A model generated the notes under the pieces. It worked only from the letters and a program-made list of their open reading frames with translations. It ran no database searches and was not told the DNA's origin. From positions 1 through 64,000 of the forward strand of contig CACZBS010000034.1 in the NCBI GenBank assembly GCA_902779455.1: a DNA stretch of 64,000 bases, given 5' to 3'. A program made the translations under genes and the position numbers. This stretch comes from an uncultured Prevotellaceae bacterium. Its GTDB lineage: Bacteria > Bacteroidota > Bacteroidia > Bacteroidales > Bacteroidaceae. Shown one piece after another: positions 26,010 to 34,654 of this stretch; the stretch's first letter is position 1, and each line of letters begins with the position of its first letter.

Positions 26010-27446
26010 TTACTTCACGGCCTTCTGCAGGGCGTCGACGATGTTCTTGATGTCGGCGTCGTTGGGGTCGATCTCCTGCAGCTTCAGGGCCGACCGGAGG
26101 GCGGCGGCGTTGTCCTTGTTCTTCACGCTGTAGCGCATCAGGTAGGAATAGGCGTCCCAGAGGCGCTTCTTGTCGGTCTCGTCCTGCTCGGTGCGGGCGG
26201 TGACGAGCTCGATGAGGCGCTCGAAGTGGGGCTTGGCCAGACCGGTGAGCTCGGTGTCCATCGAGGCGTTCAGTCGTCCGCGCTGCCAGAGGGCATACTC
26301 CTCAGCATCGGCAAACTTGGTGACGAGGTCGGCGTAGGTCTGGTCGGCCTGACGCATCATGTCGTCCTTGTCGTCGCCCTCGAGGCTGCGGGCATAGCTG
26401 CTCTGCAGCAGGGCCAGTCCGGCATAGTCGGTGGCCGATACGTCGCCGTCGGCATTGAGGAACTTCTTGTAGCTCTCGATAGCGTTGGGGAAGTCCTTCA
26501 TGCCCTTGTAGGCGTCGCTGATCGACTTGTAGAGCTCGGCGTCGAGCGAGCGGTCCTCAGCGACCTCCATGGCCTTCTGGAACATAGCGATGGCTTCCTG
26601 ATACTGCTCGTTGCCGTCGTAGGCCTTGCCGTAGTTCTGATAGTCCATCTCGGAGAGCGTGACGCTGTCCTTGTCGCACTTGTTGAACAGCTCGTCGGCA
26701 TAGCGCAGAGCGTCGGTGTACTTCTCGAGCTCGTTGCTGCACATCATGGCGATACGCGTCATGGTGGGGTTCAGCGGGTTCTTCTGCAGACCGGTCTTGA
26801 CGATGTCGAGGGCCTTGGTGTAGTCGCGTCCGTGGTAATTGGACATGGCATACTCGATGAAGTCCATGCGGGCGAGGTCGTTAGTGGGCACCTTGGCAAA
26901 GGCCTCGTTAGCCTTCGAGTAGCGCAGCGAGATGTAGTTAATGTGGCCGATGAGGGCATCGACGGGATAGTCGGGACGCTGCTGGCGCAGGTCCTCGAGC
27001 TTCTGCACGGCGCCTGCGGGGTCGATCTTGCGATAGACGGAGGCGTACTTGCGATAGGCCGTGGGATCCTTGGCATCGACGTAGATGGCCTGCTCGTAGT
27101 TCAGTGCAGCAGCGCCGCCGTCGTCGCCCAGTGCTTCGACGTCGCCGAGGAGCACGTAGGCGGGTGCGCACTTGTTCTTGGCTGCTGCCAGGGCATACTT
27201 GGCGTAGGTGCGGGCATTGGCCGTGTCCTCAGCCTCGTAGAAGGCGCGTCCGAAAGCGACGAGGTTCTCGGCGTTCTTCTTGTTCTTCTTGTAGTAGTCC
27301 TTCATCTGCTTGGCAAGGTCAGCGGGCTTACTCTTGATCAGTGCTTTGACGGCGTCGACATCAGCCTTGGTGCCGTCTTGTGCCATGGCGGCCGTGCCGA
27401 TACCCATCAGCAGGGCGCCCATCAGGAAATATTTCATCTGTTTCAT
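26010..27446 (-). CDS. Secreted TPR protein, last gene of the tonB operon
   Basis: A 478-residue protein with signal peptide (MKQMKYFLMGALLMGIGTAAMAQ). The mature chain is a run of tetratricopeptide-like repeats, such as PTAYRKYASVYRKIDPAGAVQKLEDL, YTDALRYADELFNKCD and FPNAIESYKKFLNADGDV. Bacteroidetes often carry such a gene at the end of exbB-exbD-exbD-tonB operons together with a PstS-like lipoprotein, as here. It probably acts as a periplasmic scaffold related to TonB energy transfer; the exact role is unknown. The start at 27446 is preferred to 27464 because it gives a normal signal peptide. A terminator follows. Confidence 0.85.
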   Translation of the reverse strand: MKQMKYFLMGALLMGIGTAAMAQDGTKADVDAVKALIKSKPADLAKQMKDYYKKNKKNAENLVAFGRAFYEAEDTANARTYAKYALAAAKNKCAPAYVLLGDVEALGDDGGAAALNYEQAIYVDAKDPTAYRKYASVYRKIDPAGAVQKLEDLRQQRPDYPVDALIGHINYISLRYSKANEAFAKVPTNDLARMDFIEYAMSNYHGRDYTKALDIVKTGLQKNPLNPTMTRIAMMCSNELEKYTDALRYADELFNKCDKDSVTLSEMDYQNYGKAYDGNEQYQEAIAMFQKAMEVAEDRSLDAELYKSISDAYKGMKDFPNAIESYKKFLNADGDVSATDYAGLALLQSSYARSLEGDDKDDMMRQADQTYADLVTKFADAEEYALWQRGRLNASMDTELTGLAKPHFERLIELVTARTEQDETDKKRLWDAYSYLMRYSVKNKDNAAALRSALKLQEIDPNDADIKNIVDALQKAVK

Positions 27447-27563
27447 AATTTTGGTTCTCCTCATTTTAGTGATTAGACATGTTGTTTTGATCTCGTAAAC
27501 TATTTATGCTCTCCCGGTTTTCTTGTTCCTTTGACGTCGGACGTCCGGAAAGGTTTAATCGAC

Positions 27564-28526
27564 CTATTTGATGACGACGTCGCGTACGGAGTATTCGGCC
27601 TGGGCGGGGAAGAGTCCGGCGTTGAAGAAGACGAGTTGTCCCTTGGGCAGGGTGGCGAAGTTGGCCAGTGCGCGTGCCGAGCCGCTGGAGCGTGGGTCGT
27701 CGCAGAGGGCATAGATGGTGCGGATGAAGGGGTAGTAGTTGTAGGCGATGTTCCACTGCGAGGGCTTGTAGCAGGTCTCGCGGGTGGCTTCCTCGCCGCG
27801 TCCCACCTTCATGACGCGAATGTCGCGGTTGTAGACGAGGTTGGTCGTGTCGCGCTGGTCGTCGAGCCAGATGCTGCCGACGACGCCGATGGCGCCCTTG
27901 TTCTTCTCGACGAAGCTGACGACCTCGGCGCTGGTCATGGCTGCGCGCACGTTGCCGTCGGTCTTGATGGGCTTGCCCTGCATGATGGAGTCGACGACGT
28001 AGCGCAGCGTGGCCGACTTAGGATTGTCGAATGCGACGCGGATGTCGCCCAGCTTCGATGTGGGGTAGAGTTCGCTCCACTTGGTCACCTCGCCTGTCAT
28101 GATGCGTCGGAACATATCGACGGTGATGAGCGTGTCGGGGTTCTGGCTGTTGACGATGAGTGCCAGTGCGTCGTAGGCCAGCGGGTAGGTGCGCACCCTG
28201 TATTTCATTTGGTTGAGAGTGGTTTCTTCGTCGGGGGTCAGTCGGCGTGTGGTGAACACGAGCCAGACTTCCTGGTTCATCAGCTTCTCGATGGCCTCCT
28301 GCTCGCTGATGTAGAGCGGATAGATGGAGTCGCGCTTGTTCTGCAGGTTGAAGATGTCGAGCACCTCGTCGGCGATGGGCTGCAGGCTCTCGTCGGCTGC
28401 GAAGTGGCGTGAGGTCTCTCGATAGGCTATATCAGCATCATTAGGCTTGTTCCCGCATGAGGGGAACAAGCCTAAAGTTGCGATAGCCAATCCAATAACG
28501 ATGTTGTTGAATTGTGTTCTGTTCAT
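27564..28526 (-). CDS. PstS-like substrate-binding lipoprotein in the tonB operon
   Basis: A 320-residue lipoprotein (LGLFPSC, lipidated Cys24). The remainder resembles phosphate-type periplasmic binding proteins: LVFTTRRLTPDEE, YDALALIVNSQNPDTLIT, FRRIMTGEVTKWSEL, VSFVEKNKGAIGVVG, and a typical C-terminal lobe with FIRTIYALCDDPRSSGSARALANF. No PstA, B or C genes are nearby; the position between tonB and the TPR gene suggests a role linked to TonB rather than ABC import. It starts 10 bp after the tonB stop. Confidence 0.88.
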   Translation of the reverse strand: MNRTQFNNIVIGLAIATLGLFPSCGNKPNDADIAYRETSRHFAADESLQPIADEVLDIFNLQNKRDSIYPLYISEQEAIEKLMNQEVWLVFTTRRLTPDEETTLNQMKYRVRTYPLAYDALALIVNSQNPDTLITVDMFRRIMTGEVTKWSELYPTSKLGDIRVAFDNPKSATLRYVVDSIMQGKPIKTDGNVRAAMTSAEVVSFVEKNKGAIGVVGSIWLDDQRDTTNLVYNRDIRVMKVGRGEEATRETCYKPSQWNIAYNYYPFIRTIYALCDDPRSSGSARALANFATLPKGQLVFFNAGLFPAQAEYSVRDVVIK

Positions 28527-28536
28527 ACTGTGATGA

Positions 28537-29373
28537 TTACTGGAGTCTGAAGGTGACAGGCACGGTGTACTTCACACGCACGGCCGAGCCGTTCTGCTTA
28601 CCGGGGATCCACTTCGGCATGGACTTCAGCACGCGGATAGCCTCCTTGTCGAGTGAGGGGTCGACCGACTTGACGACTTTGACGTCGGTGATCGAACCGT
28701 CGCGCTCGACGACGAAGGTAGCGATGACGCGTCCCTGGATACCATTCTCCTCAGCGACCACGGGGTACTTGATGTTCTTCGAGAGGAACTGCATGAGTGC
28801 TGCGTCTCCGCCGGGGAAGGAAGGCATCTGCTCCACAACCTCGAAGATCTTGGTCTCCTCGACTGCGGGAGGCACTTCGTCGACCACCTTCTCGTTGACT
28901 TTCAGCACGTGCTCAGCCTCGTCGGAACCCTGATCGTAGTCGATGGCACCGATGGCGACGTCGCTCTGTGCGACTTCATCCTGTGTCTTGGTCACCTGCT
29001 CGGGGGCGTCGTCCTCCATCTCGTAGGCGGTGAACTTCTCAGAGTTCATGACCGTCTCCTCGGCGACGAGCTGCTCCTCGGGCTGCACTTCGTAGACAAT
29101 CTCCTCTTCCTCCTGCTCCTCGGCCTCTTCCTCGATTTGCTCAAGGGTCACTTCGGTCTCGTGCTCGGAGGCGGCACGTGCAATGGCGTCCTGGACGGCT
29201 CCCACGCTGAGGAAGATGGCCACGATGGCGATCAGTCCTGCGATGAGTGCGAGCATGGCCCAAAGGTTGCGCTTGCTGGTGTCGTGACGTAATGTGTAGG
29301 CGCCGTAAGCCTCGTTCTTTCCGTCGAAGACGAGGTCAATCCATTGTTGGTCTAACAGATCTATTTTTGCCAT
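28537..29373 (-). CDS. tonB: TonB energy-transducing protein
   Basis: A 278-residue protein. A cytoplasmic N-terminus is followed by one membrane helix (about 35-57, LWAMLALIAGLIAIVAIFL), an acidic Glu-rich linker (EEEAEEQEEEEIVYEVQPEE) where many TonBs have proline repeats, and the C-terminal domain (about 187-278: FPGGDAALMQFLSKNIKYP, QGRVIATFVVERDGSI, KSMPKWIPGKQNG, VPVTFRLQ). It passes proton-motive energy from ExbB/ExbD to outer-membrane receptors. The N-terminal segment LVFDGKNEAYGAYTLR is characteristic of Bacteroidetes TonB. Confidence 0.96.
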   Translation of the reverse strand: MAKIDLLDQQWIDLVFDGKNEAYGAYTLRHDTSKRNLWAMLALIAGLIAIVAIFLSVGAVQDAIARAASEHETEVTLEQIEEEAEEQEEEEIVYEVQPEEQLVAEETVMNSEKFTAYEMEDDAPEQVTKTQDEVAQSDVAIGAIDYDQGSDEAEHVLKVNEKVVDEVPPAVEETKIFEVVEQMPSFPGGDAALMQFLSKNIKYPVVAEENGIQGRVIATFVVERDGSITDVKVVKSVDPSLDKEAIRVLKSMPKWIPGKQNGSAVRVKYTVPVTFRLQ

Positions 29374-29396
29374 AGTTCTTTCGTTCGTTTAAATGG

Positions 29397-30122
29397 TTAT
29401 TGAATGGCACCTGCACCTGTGAGAATCTCGCGGTCCTTGTCGTTGATCTGGTCGATCACGTACTTACCGATGCAGCAGATCTGCATCTCGTCGAGAATCG
29501 TCACGAGGTTGTCATACGATGAGTCGTCCATGGGCTTGATGTTGATGGACAGCGTGGGCACCATGTCGGTTTCCTCGAAGTCCTTCATCTGCTTGTCCAC
29601 ACGATCATACTTGGCTTTGTCAAGCTGATTGTTGGAGACAATGTCCACATGGCCTTTCTTGATCATGAGCATGGCACGGTTGTAGATCGAGTCGTTGATC
29701 TCGCGCATGGCCTTGGGCTGTGCGTCGAACCAGAGGTCGAGCTGAGTCTTTGCGTCCATCAGCACCTTGGTGGGACCGTGGCGGTGGTTCTTCAGTACGG
29801 TGCGGATGCCGTCCTTGCCCCACGTGGTCTCCTTGAGGAACTCGGGGTTACCGAAGTCGTCCTTCTTGTCGACCATGTAGTAGTAGAGCTTGTCGTTGCC
29901 GGCCAGATAGATGGTGACGGTCAGCTCGGTCTTCGACTTATCCTTGTCTTCAGACGACAGGTTCTCGTCCTTGGCAGGCATGGTGAGGCTCATGGCCTGG
30001 GGCTTTGCCAGCGACGTACACAGCATGAAGAAGGTGATCAGAAGCATCATCATATCCACCATCGGCGTGAAGTCGACGCGGACATTCATCTTTTTCTGTT
30101 TGCTTTCTTTTCTCTTTGCCAT
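29397..30122 (-). CDS. exbD: ExbD biopolymer transport protein (second copy)
   Basis: A 241-residue protein with one N-terminal membrane helix (MVDMMMLLITFFMLCTSLA) carrying the conserved acidic residue D23, then a large periplasmic domain ending IDQINDKDREILTGAGAIQ. It is longer than E. coli ExbD (about 140 residues), which is usual in Bacteroidetes. It starts 2 bp after the first exbD, so translation is probably coupled. Confidence 0.93.
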   Translation of the reverse strand: MAKRKESKQKKMNVRVDFTPMVDMMMLLITFFMLCTSLAKPQAMSLTMPAKDENLSSEDKDKSKTELTVTIYLAGNDKLYYYMVDKKDDFGNPEFLKETTWGKDGIRTVLKNHRHGPTKVLMDAKTQLDLWFDAQPKAMREINDSIYNRAMLMIKKGHVDIVSNNQLDKAKYDRVDKQMKDFEETDMVPTLSINIKPMDDSSYDNLVTILDEMQICCIGKYVIDQINDKDREILTGAGAIQ

Positions 30123-30124
30123 AG

Positions 30125-30793
30125 TTATTCGTCTGATTTCTTATACTGAGTAAGCAACTTGTAACGGCTCTCGTTGATGTCCTGCAACTCATTGATTACC
30201 ATCTTCACAGAGCTGTAAGGGGTCGTCTTGTCGGCCTTGATGCAGATGTCGAGCTTGTTGGCCACACCGGCCTTGTCGACATCGTCAAGTCCCTGATACC
30301 ACTCCTTATAGCCATTCTTCATAGCTTTCACCCACAGCTGGAACTCGCTCATCTTGTCCTCGCGAGCCTCGATACTGTCGGTGGGGATTCCATTGGCCTT
30401 CAGAAGTTTCACCTGCTCCTCGTGGGTCTTGCCCAGGTATTCAGGATAGTTCTTCATGGGAATGCCAAGCTGTGTCTCGGCCAGGAAGGCCTTCTTCTGC
30501 TCGGCGCTCATTTCGACGCCACGCTCCTGGAGCATGGTCTTCAGCGCGTTCTCGAGCGTAGAAGTCTTGTCTGTTGCCAGCAGCACTCTGCCTTCGGGGT
30601 CGATAGTGATATCGAGCGTGGCAGACGCCGGCACTTTCGCCATGGTCTCCGATGAGGGCGTGACGACCTTAACTACCTCATTCTTCACGAAGTTTGCACT
30701 CAGCATGAAGAATGTCAGCAGCAGCACCATCACGTCTGACATCGGGGTCATGTCGATCCAGACGTCGTTTTTCTTAATTTTTATCTTACCCAT
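30125..30793 (-). CDS. exbD: ExbD biopolymer transport protein (first copy)
   Basis: A 222-residue protein with N-terminal helix MSDVMVLLLTFFMLSANF and conserved D20, followed by a periplasmic domain ending INELQDINESRYKLLTQY. Tandem, diverged exbD genes suggest a heteromeric ExbD pair around the ExbB channel. It starts 33 bp after exbB. Confidence 0.93.
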   Translation of the reverse strand: MGKIKIKKNDVWIDMTPMSDVMVLLLTFFMLSANFVKNEVVKVVTPSSETMAKVPASATLDITIDPEGRVLLATDKTSTLENALKTMLQERGVEMSAEQKKAFLAETQLGIPMKNYPEYLGKTHEEQVKLLKANGIPTDSIEAREDKMSEFQLWVKAMKNGYKEWYQGLDDVDKAGVANKLDICIKADKTTPYSSVKMVINELQDINESRYKLLTQYKKSDE

Positions 30794-30826
30794 AGTAGTA
30801 ACATTAGTTTAAAGGGTTCGACAAAA

Positions 30827-31654
30827 TTAAGCCTCGTCCTGGTGTGTGGTGTTGTAGGTCTGAGCAAGTGAATAACCAATCTCGTCAAGTGCGAACGAAA
30901 TCTTGTCGATACGGTTGGTGAAGAAGTTGTAGGAGACAACGGCCAGCCATGACGTACCGATACCGAAGGCCGTGTTGATCAGAGCCTCAGAGATACCAGC
31001 CGACAGCTCGACGGAGTCACCGCCACCACCCTGTGCCAGGGCCTGGAACGACTTGATCATACCAACCACAGTACCGAGCAGACCGGTCAGCGTACCCAGC
31101 GTAACGATTGTGGCGATGATGGGGAGGTTCATGGTCAGCGTGGGCATCTCGACGGCGATAGCCTCTTCGTGGGCAGCCTGGATGCGGGCGATCTTCACTT
31201 CCTTCTTCACACCCTGTGTGGCGTCAGCCTCCTTGTAGGCGTTGACAGTAGCGCGGACGACGTTGGCCACGCTTCCACCCTGTGCGTCGCAGTCCTTCAG
31301 AGCCTGGTCGAAGTTGAGACCCTTGAGGTCAGCCTTGATCTTGGCGAGGAACTTGGCGAGCTTCTCCTTACCGATGCACTTCGAGAGTGCGATGACGCGC
31401 TCGATGGCCATGAAGATGACGGTGAGCAGCAGGGTGTGGATCACAGGCACGATGACACCGCCCTTGTAGATCGTACCCCAGATGTTGGCGGGGCTGCCGT
31501 TGGGGTCGCCGCCCTCGAAGTTGGAGGCCTGACCGAAGTTGAGGAAGAAGTTGCAGAATGCGATGATGGCGCAGATGACGATCACCCAAATTGCATCTTT
31601 GATACCGATGCTGCTGGTCTTCTTGACAGCAGCTGCTTTTTGATTAGTTGCCAT
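30827..31654 (-). CDS. exbB: ExbB/TolQ-family proton channel
   Basis: A 275-residue MotA/TolQ/ExbB protein. Four hydrophobic segments: about 18-38 (DAIWVIVICAIIAFCNFFLNF), 70-92 (VIVPVIHTLLLTVIFMAIER), 175-205 (LPIIATIVTLGTLTGLLGTVVGMIKSF) and 222-250 (GISEALINTAFGIGTSWLAVVSYNFF). The GTLTGLLGTVVGMI and EALINTAFG segments are the family signature lining the ion path. The extra N-terminal helix is common in Bacteroidetes. It is the first gene of the operon. Confidence 0.95.
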   Translation of the reverse strand: MATNQKAAAVKKTSSIGIKDAIWVIVICAIIAFCNFFLNFGQASNFEGGDPNGSPANIWGTIYKGGVIVPVIHTLLLTVIFMAIERVIALSKCIGKEKLAKFLAKIKADLKGLNFDQALKDCDAQGGSVANVVRATVNAYKEADATQGVKKEVKIARIQAAHEEAIAVEMPTLTMNLPIIATIVTLGTLTGLLGTVVGMIKSFQALAQGGGGDSVELSAGISEALINTAFGIGTSWLAVVSYNFFTNRIDKISFALDEIGYSLAQTYNTTHQDEA

Positions 31655-31789
31655 AATTTTTGAATTTTGTTTTTAAGTTATTAAAAAGTTAATGATTAAG
31701 TTTGTAGTCTCACTTTTCGCGGCACACGCCTTTCCAGCCGCGGCCACACCAAAAGGCTGCCGTACGAGCCGACTGCCATTTTGACCTCG

Positions 31790-31797
31790 CAAAGATA
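31790..31797 (-). promoter_or_regulatory. Probable exbB operon -7 box
   Basis: Minus strand TATCTTTG. A leader of about 130 nt would result; no clear -33 element is seen. Confidence 0.5.
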
Positions 31798-31898
31798 GCA
31801 AATAAATGCGGACTACGGCAGGGATTAACGACTTTTAACTCGTATTTTTATGTTTTTATCCTACGCCGCGCTTCTTTTTGTTGCTTTTTGTGGTCGTT

Positions 31899-33092
31899 TT
31901 ATTTCAGTTTTGCTAATGCTTCGCCGATGCGGCGCATGGCCTCGCGGATGTTGTCGTCGCTCGTGGCGTAGCTCATGCGGAAACACTGCGGGTCGCCAAA
32001 GGCGTCGCCGCCGACGGTGGCCACGTGGCCTACTTCGAGCAGATACATGGCCAGGTCGGTGGAGTTCTGGATCAGTCGGTCGCCGCAGCGCTTGCCGTAG
32101 AACGACGCGCACTTGGGGAAGAGGTAGAAGGCGCCCTGCGGCACGTTGACCTCCAGTCCGGGAATCTCGCGGGCCAGGCTGACGATGAGGTCGCGGCGGC
32201 GCTCGAAGGCCTGGCGCATCTGCTCGACGCATTCCTGGCTCTGCGTGTAGGCGAACTCGGCGGCTTTCTGGCTGACGGAGCAGGGGCCGCTGGTGTACTG
32301 GCCCTGGAGCTTGTTGCAGCCCTTGACAATCCACTCAGGTGCGGCGATGTAGCCGATGCGCCAGCCCGTCATGGCATAGGCCTTGGAGACGCCGTTGACG
32401 ATGATCGAGCGCTCCTTCATGCCGGGGAACTGGGCTATCGACTCGTGGCGGCCCACGTAGTTGATGTGCTCATAGATCTCGTCGGCCAGCACGTAGAGGT
32501 CGTCGTGGCGCAGGATGACATCGGCCAGTGCGCGCAGCTCCTCCTTATTATATACAGAGCCGGTGGGGTTGGAGGGCGAGCAGAGGATGATGAGGCGTGT
32601 CTTCGGGGTGATGGCGGCCTCGAGCTGCTCGGGCGTCATCTTGAAGTCCTGCTCGAAGGTGGCCTCGACGATGACGGGCTCGCCGCCGGCCAGCAGGGCC
32701 ATCTGGGGGTAGCTGACCCAGTAGGGTGCGGGGATGATGACCTCGTCGCCGGGGTTGACGAGGGCCATGACGGTGTTGCAGACGCTCTGCTTGGCGCCGT
32801 TCGAGACGAGGATCTCGCTGACGTCGTAGTCGAGCCCGTTCTCGCGGCGTAGCTTGTCGGCGATGGCGCGTCGCAGCTCCGGATAGCCGGGCACGGGCGA
32901 ATAGCGTGAGTAGTTCTGGTCGATGGCCTGCTTAGCGGCCTCCTTGATGTGGTCGGGGGTGTTGAAGTCTGGCTCGCCGACGCTCATGTTGATGACGTCG
33001 ATGCCCTGTGCTTTCATCTCAGAGCTTTTCTGTGACATGGCCAGTGTGGCCGAAGGTGCCAGTCGTTGCAGGCGGTTTGACAGTTGTGGCAT
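31899..33092 (-). CDS. Class I pyridoxal-phosphate aminotransferase (aspartate aminotransferase type)
   Basis: A 397-residue cytosolic enzyme. Motifs: INMSVGEPDFNTPDHI, SRYSPVPGYPELRRAIA, the PLP pocket PAPYWVSYPQM, CSPSNPTGSVY, LADEIYEHINY and the Schiff-base lysine K237 in NGVSKAYAMTGWRIGY, with the substrate-carboxylate Arg in FRMSYATSDD. This pattern matches prokaryotic aspartate aminotransferases of subgroup Ib; related transaminases have the same motifs. The frame extends to 33146, but the promoter at 33134-33165 lies within the extension, so ATG 33092 is used. Confidence 0.93.
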   Translation of the reverse strand: MPQLSNRLQRLAPSATLAMSQKSSEMKAQGIDVINMSVGEPDFNTPDHIKEAAKQAIDQNYSRYSPVPGYPELRRAIADKLRRENGLDYDVSEILVSNGAKQSVCNTVMALVNPGDEVIIPAPYWVSYPQMALLAGGEPVIVEATFEQDFKMTPEQLEAAITPKTRLIILCSPSNPTGSVYNKEELRALADVILRHDDLYVLADEIYEHINYVGRHESIAQFPGMKERSIIVNGVSKAYAMTGWRIGYIAAPEWIVKGCNKLQGQYTSGPCSVSQKAAEFAYTQSQECVEQMRQAFERRRDLIVSLAREIPGLEVNVPQGAFYLFPKCASFYGKRCGDRLIQNSTDLAMYLLEVGHVATVGGDAFGDPQCFRMSYATSDDNIREAMRRIGEALAKLK

Positions 33093-33133
33093 ATTCTTTT
33101 CTATTGGATTAAGGTTTTTATAGATTCGGTGTG

Positions 33134-33165
33134 CAAAGTTAGGCATTTATTTTGAGAAAACCCAA
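33134..33165 (-). promoter_or_regulatory. Promoter of the aminotransferase gene
   Basis: Minus strand: TTGG (33165-33162), 20-bp spacer, TAACTTTG (33141-33134), with a leader of about 37 nt. Confidence 0.78.
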
Positions 33166-33240
33166 TAATCGGCTCACATTTTTTCCTCATCGACGTCTTT
33201 GAATGTCGATGGGAAATGGTTAGTGATTGCGAAAAATCAA

Positions 33241-33421
33241 GACAAACGGCGGGCGGTCCGCAAAGAAGTGCCGCTTTTCGAGCAAAAAAGCGGCACTTCT
33301 CTGCTCGAGAAGCACCGCTTTTTTCATCGAGAAGCGCCGTTTCTTTTCCGGCGGTCTTATAATCAACTGAAAATCATTCGGTTGTGGTTTGTGAGTTGTG
33401 GATTCGGAATTTATTTTACAA
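33241..33421. repeat. 4x22-bp quasi-palindromic array, copy 2
   Basis: Units at 33262-33283, 33284-33305, 33306-33327 and 33328-33349. The first two pair as a perfect 15-bp stem (33264-33278 with 33286-33300). Preceded by GACAAACGGC and followed by CGGAATTTATTTTAC (33405-33419) at the same distances as in copy 1. It lies between the aminotransferase promoter and the ribBA stop. Confidence 0.88.
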
Positions 33422-33433
33422 ACCAAGGGGCTC

Positions 33434-34642
33434 TTACAGGTGGAGCCAGTGGCCCATGCGCTGCTGTTTGGTCTGGAGGTAGCGCAGGTTATACTGGTTG
33501 GGCGTCACCTCGATGGGCACGTTCTCGACGATCTCCAGCCCGTAGGCCTCCAGTCCGACGCGCTTGACGGGGTTGTTGGTCATCAGCCGCATCTTGTGGA
33601 CGCCGAGGTGGCGCAGCATCTGGGCGCCGCAGCCGTAGTCGCGCTCGTCGGGCTTGAATCCGAGGTGCAGGTTGGCGTCGACGGTGTCGTAGCCCTGCTC
33701 CTGCAGCTTGTAGGCGCGGATCTTGTTCATCAGTCCGATGCCGCGGCCCTCCTGCTGCATGTAGATGATGACGCCGCGGCCCTCCGCCTCGACCATCTGC
33801 ATGGCGCGGTGCAGCTGCTCGCCGCAGTCGCAGCGCTGCGAGCCGAGGATGTCGCCCGTCATACATGAAGAATGTACGCGCACGAGGAGCGGCTCGTCCT
33901 CCTGCCAAGTGCCCTTGATGAGGGCCATGTGCTCCAGTCCGTTCGACTTCTGGCGGAAGGGGATGAGGCGGAAGTGGCCGTACTCGGTGGGCATGTCGAC
34001 CTCCTCGCCGACCTCGATGAGCGACTCCTGCTGCAGGCGGTAGGCGATGAGGTCCTTGATGGTGATGATCTTCAGGCCGTGCTTATGGGCAAAGACCTGC
34101 AACTCAGGCATGCGGGCCATCGTGCCGTCGTCGTTCATGATCTCCATCAGGGCGCCGGCGGGGTAGAGGCCGGCCAGCCGGCAGAGGTCGACGGCGGCCT
34201 CGGTGTGGCCCGAGCGGCGCAGCACGCCGTGCTCCTGGGCGTAGAGGGGGTTGATGTGGCCGGGTCGGCCGAAGGTCTTGGGCGTCGAGGCGGGGTCGGC
34301 CAGGGCGCGTATGGTGGCGGCGCGGTCGTGGGCGGAGACGCCCGTGGTGCAGCCCTCGAGCTTGTCGACGGTGACGGTGAAGGGGGTGCCGAGCATCGAC
34401 GTGTTGTCCTCCACCTGGTGGGGCAGGTCGAGCTCCTGTGCACGGCTGATGGTGATGGGCACGCAGAGCACGCCGCGGGCCTCCTTGAGCATGAAGTTGA
34501 CCATCTCGGGCGTGATCATCTCGGCGGCGCAGATCAGGTCGCCCTCGTTCTCGCGGTCCTCGTCGTCGACGACGATGACGAACCGTCCGGCGCGGAAGTC
34601 GTCCAGCGCCTCGTCGATGGTATTCAGTTTCAGTGGTTCCAT
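33434..34642 (-). CDS. ribBA: Bifunctional DHBP synthase / GTP cyclohydrolase II (riboflavin synthesis)
   Basis: A 402-residue cytosolic enzyme making both riboflavin precursors. Residues 1-about 205: 3,4-dihydroxy-2-butanone-4-phosphate synthase ([51 protein letters not shown]). Residues about 206-402: GTP cyclohydrolase II with the zinc cysteines in [20 protein letters not shown], then [20 protein letters not shown] and [16 protein letters not shown]. Both active sites look intact. The start is 12 bp after the LptF/G gene, so the two are co-transcribed. No FMN riboswitch is visible. Confidence 0.98.
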   Translation of the reverse strand: MEPLKLNTIDEALDDFRAGRFVIVVDDEDRENEGDLICAAEMITPEMVNFMLKEARGVLCVPITISRAQELDLPHQVEDNTSMLGTPFTVTVDKLEGCTTGVSAHDRAATIRALADPASTPKTFGRPGHINPLYAQEHGVLRRSGHTEAAVDLCRLAGLYPAGALMEIMNDDGTMARMPELQVFAHKHGLKIITIKDLIAYRLQQESLIEVGEEVDMPTEYGHFRLIPFRQKSNGLEHMALIKGTWQEDEPLLVRVHSSCMTGDILGSQRCDCGEQLHRAMQMVEAEGRGVIIYMQQEGRGIGLMNKIRAYKLQEQGYDTVDANLHLGFKPDERDYGCGAQMLRHLGVHKMRLMTNNPVKRVGLEAYGLEIVENVPIEVTPNQYNLRYLQTKQQRMGHWLHL

Positions 34643-34654
34643 ATCTGTGATTCG

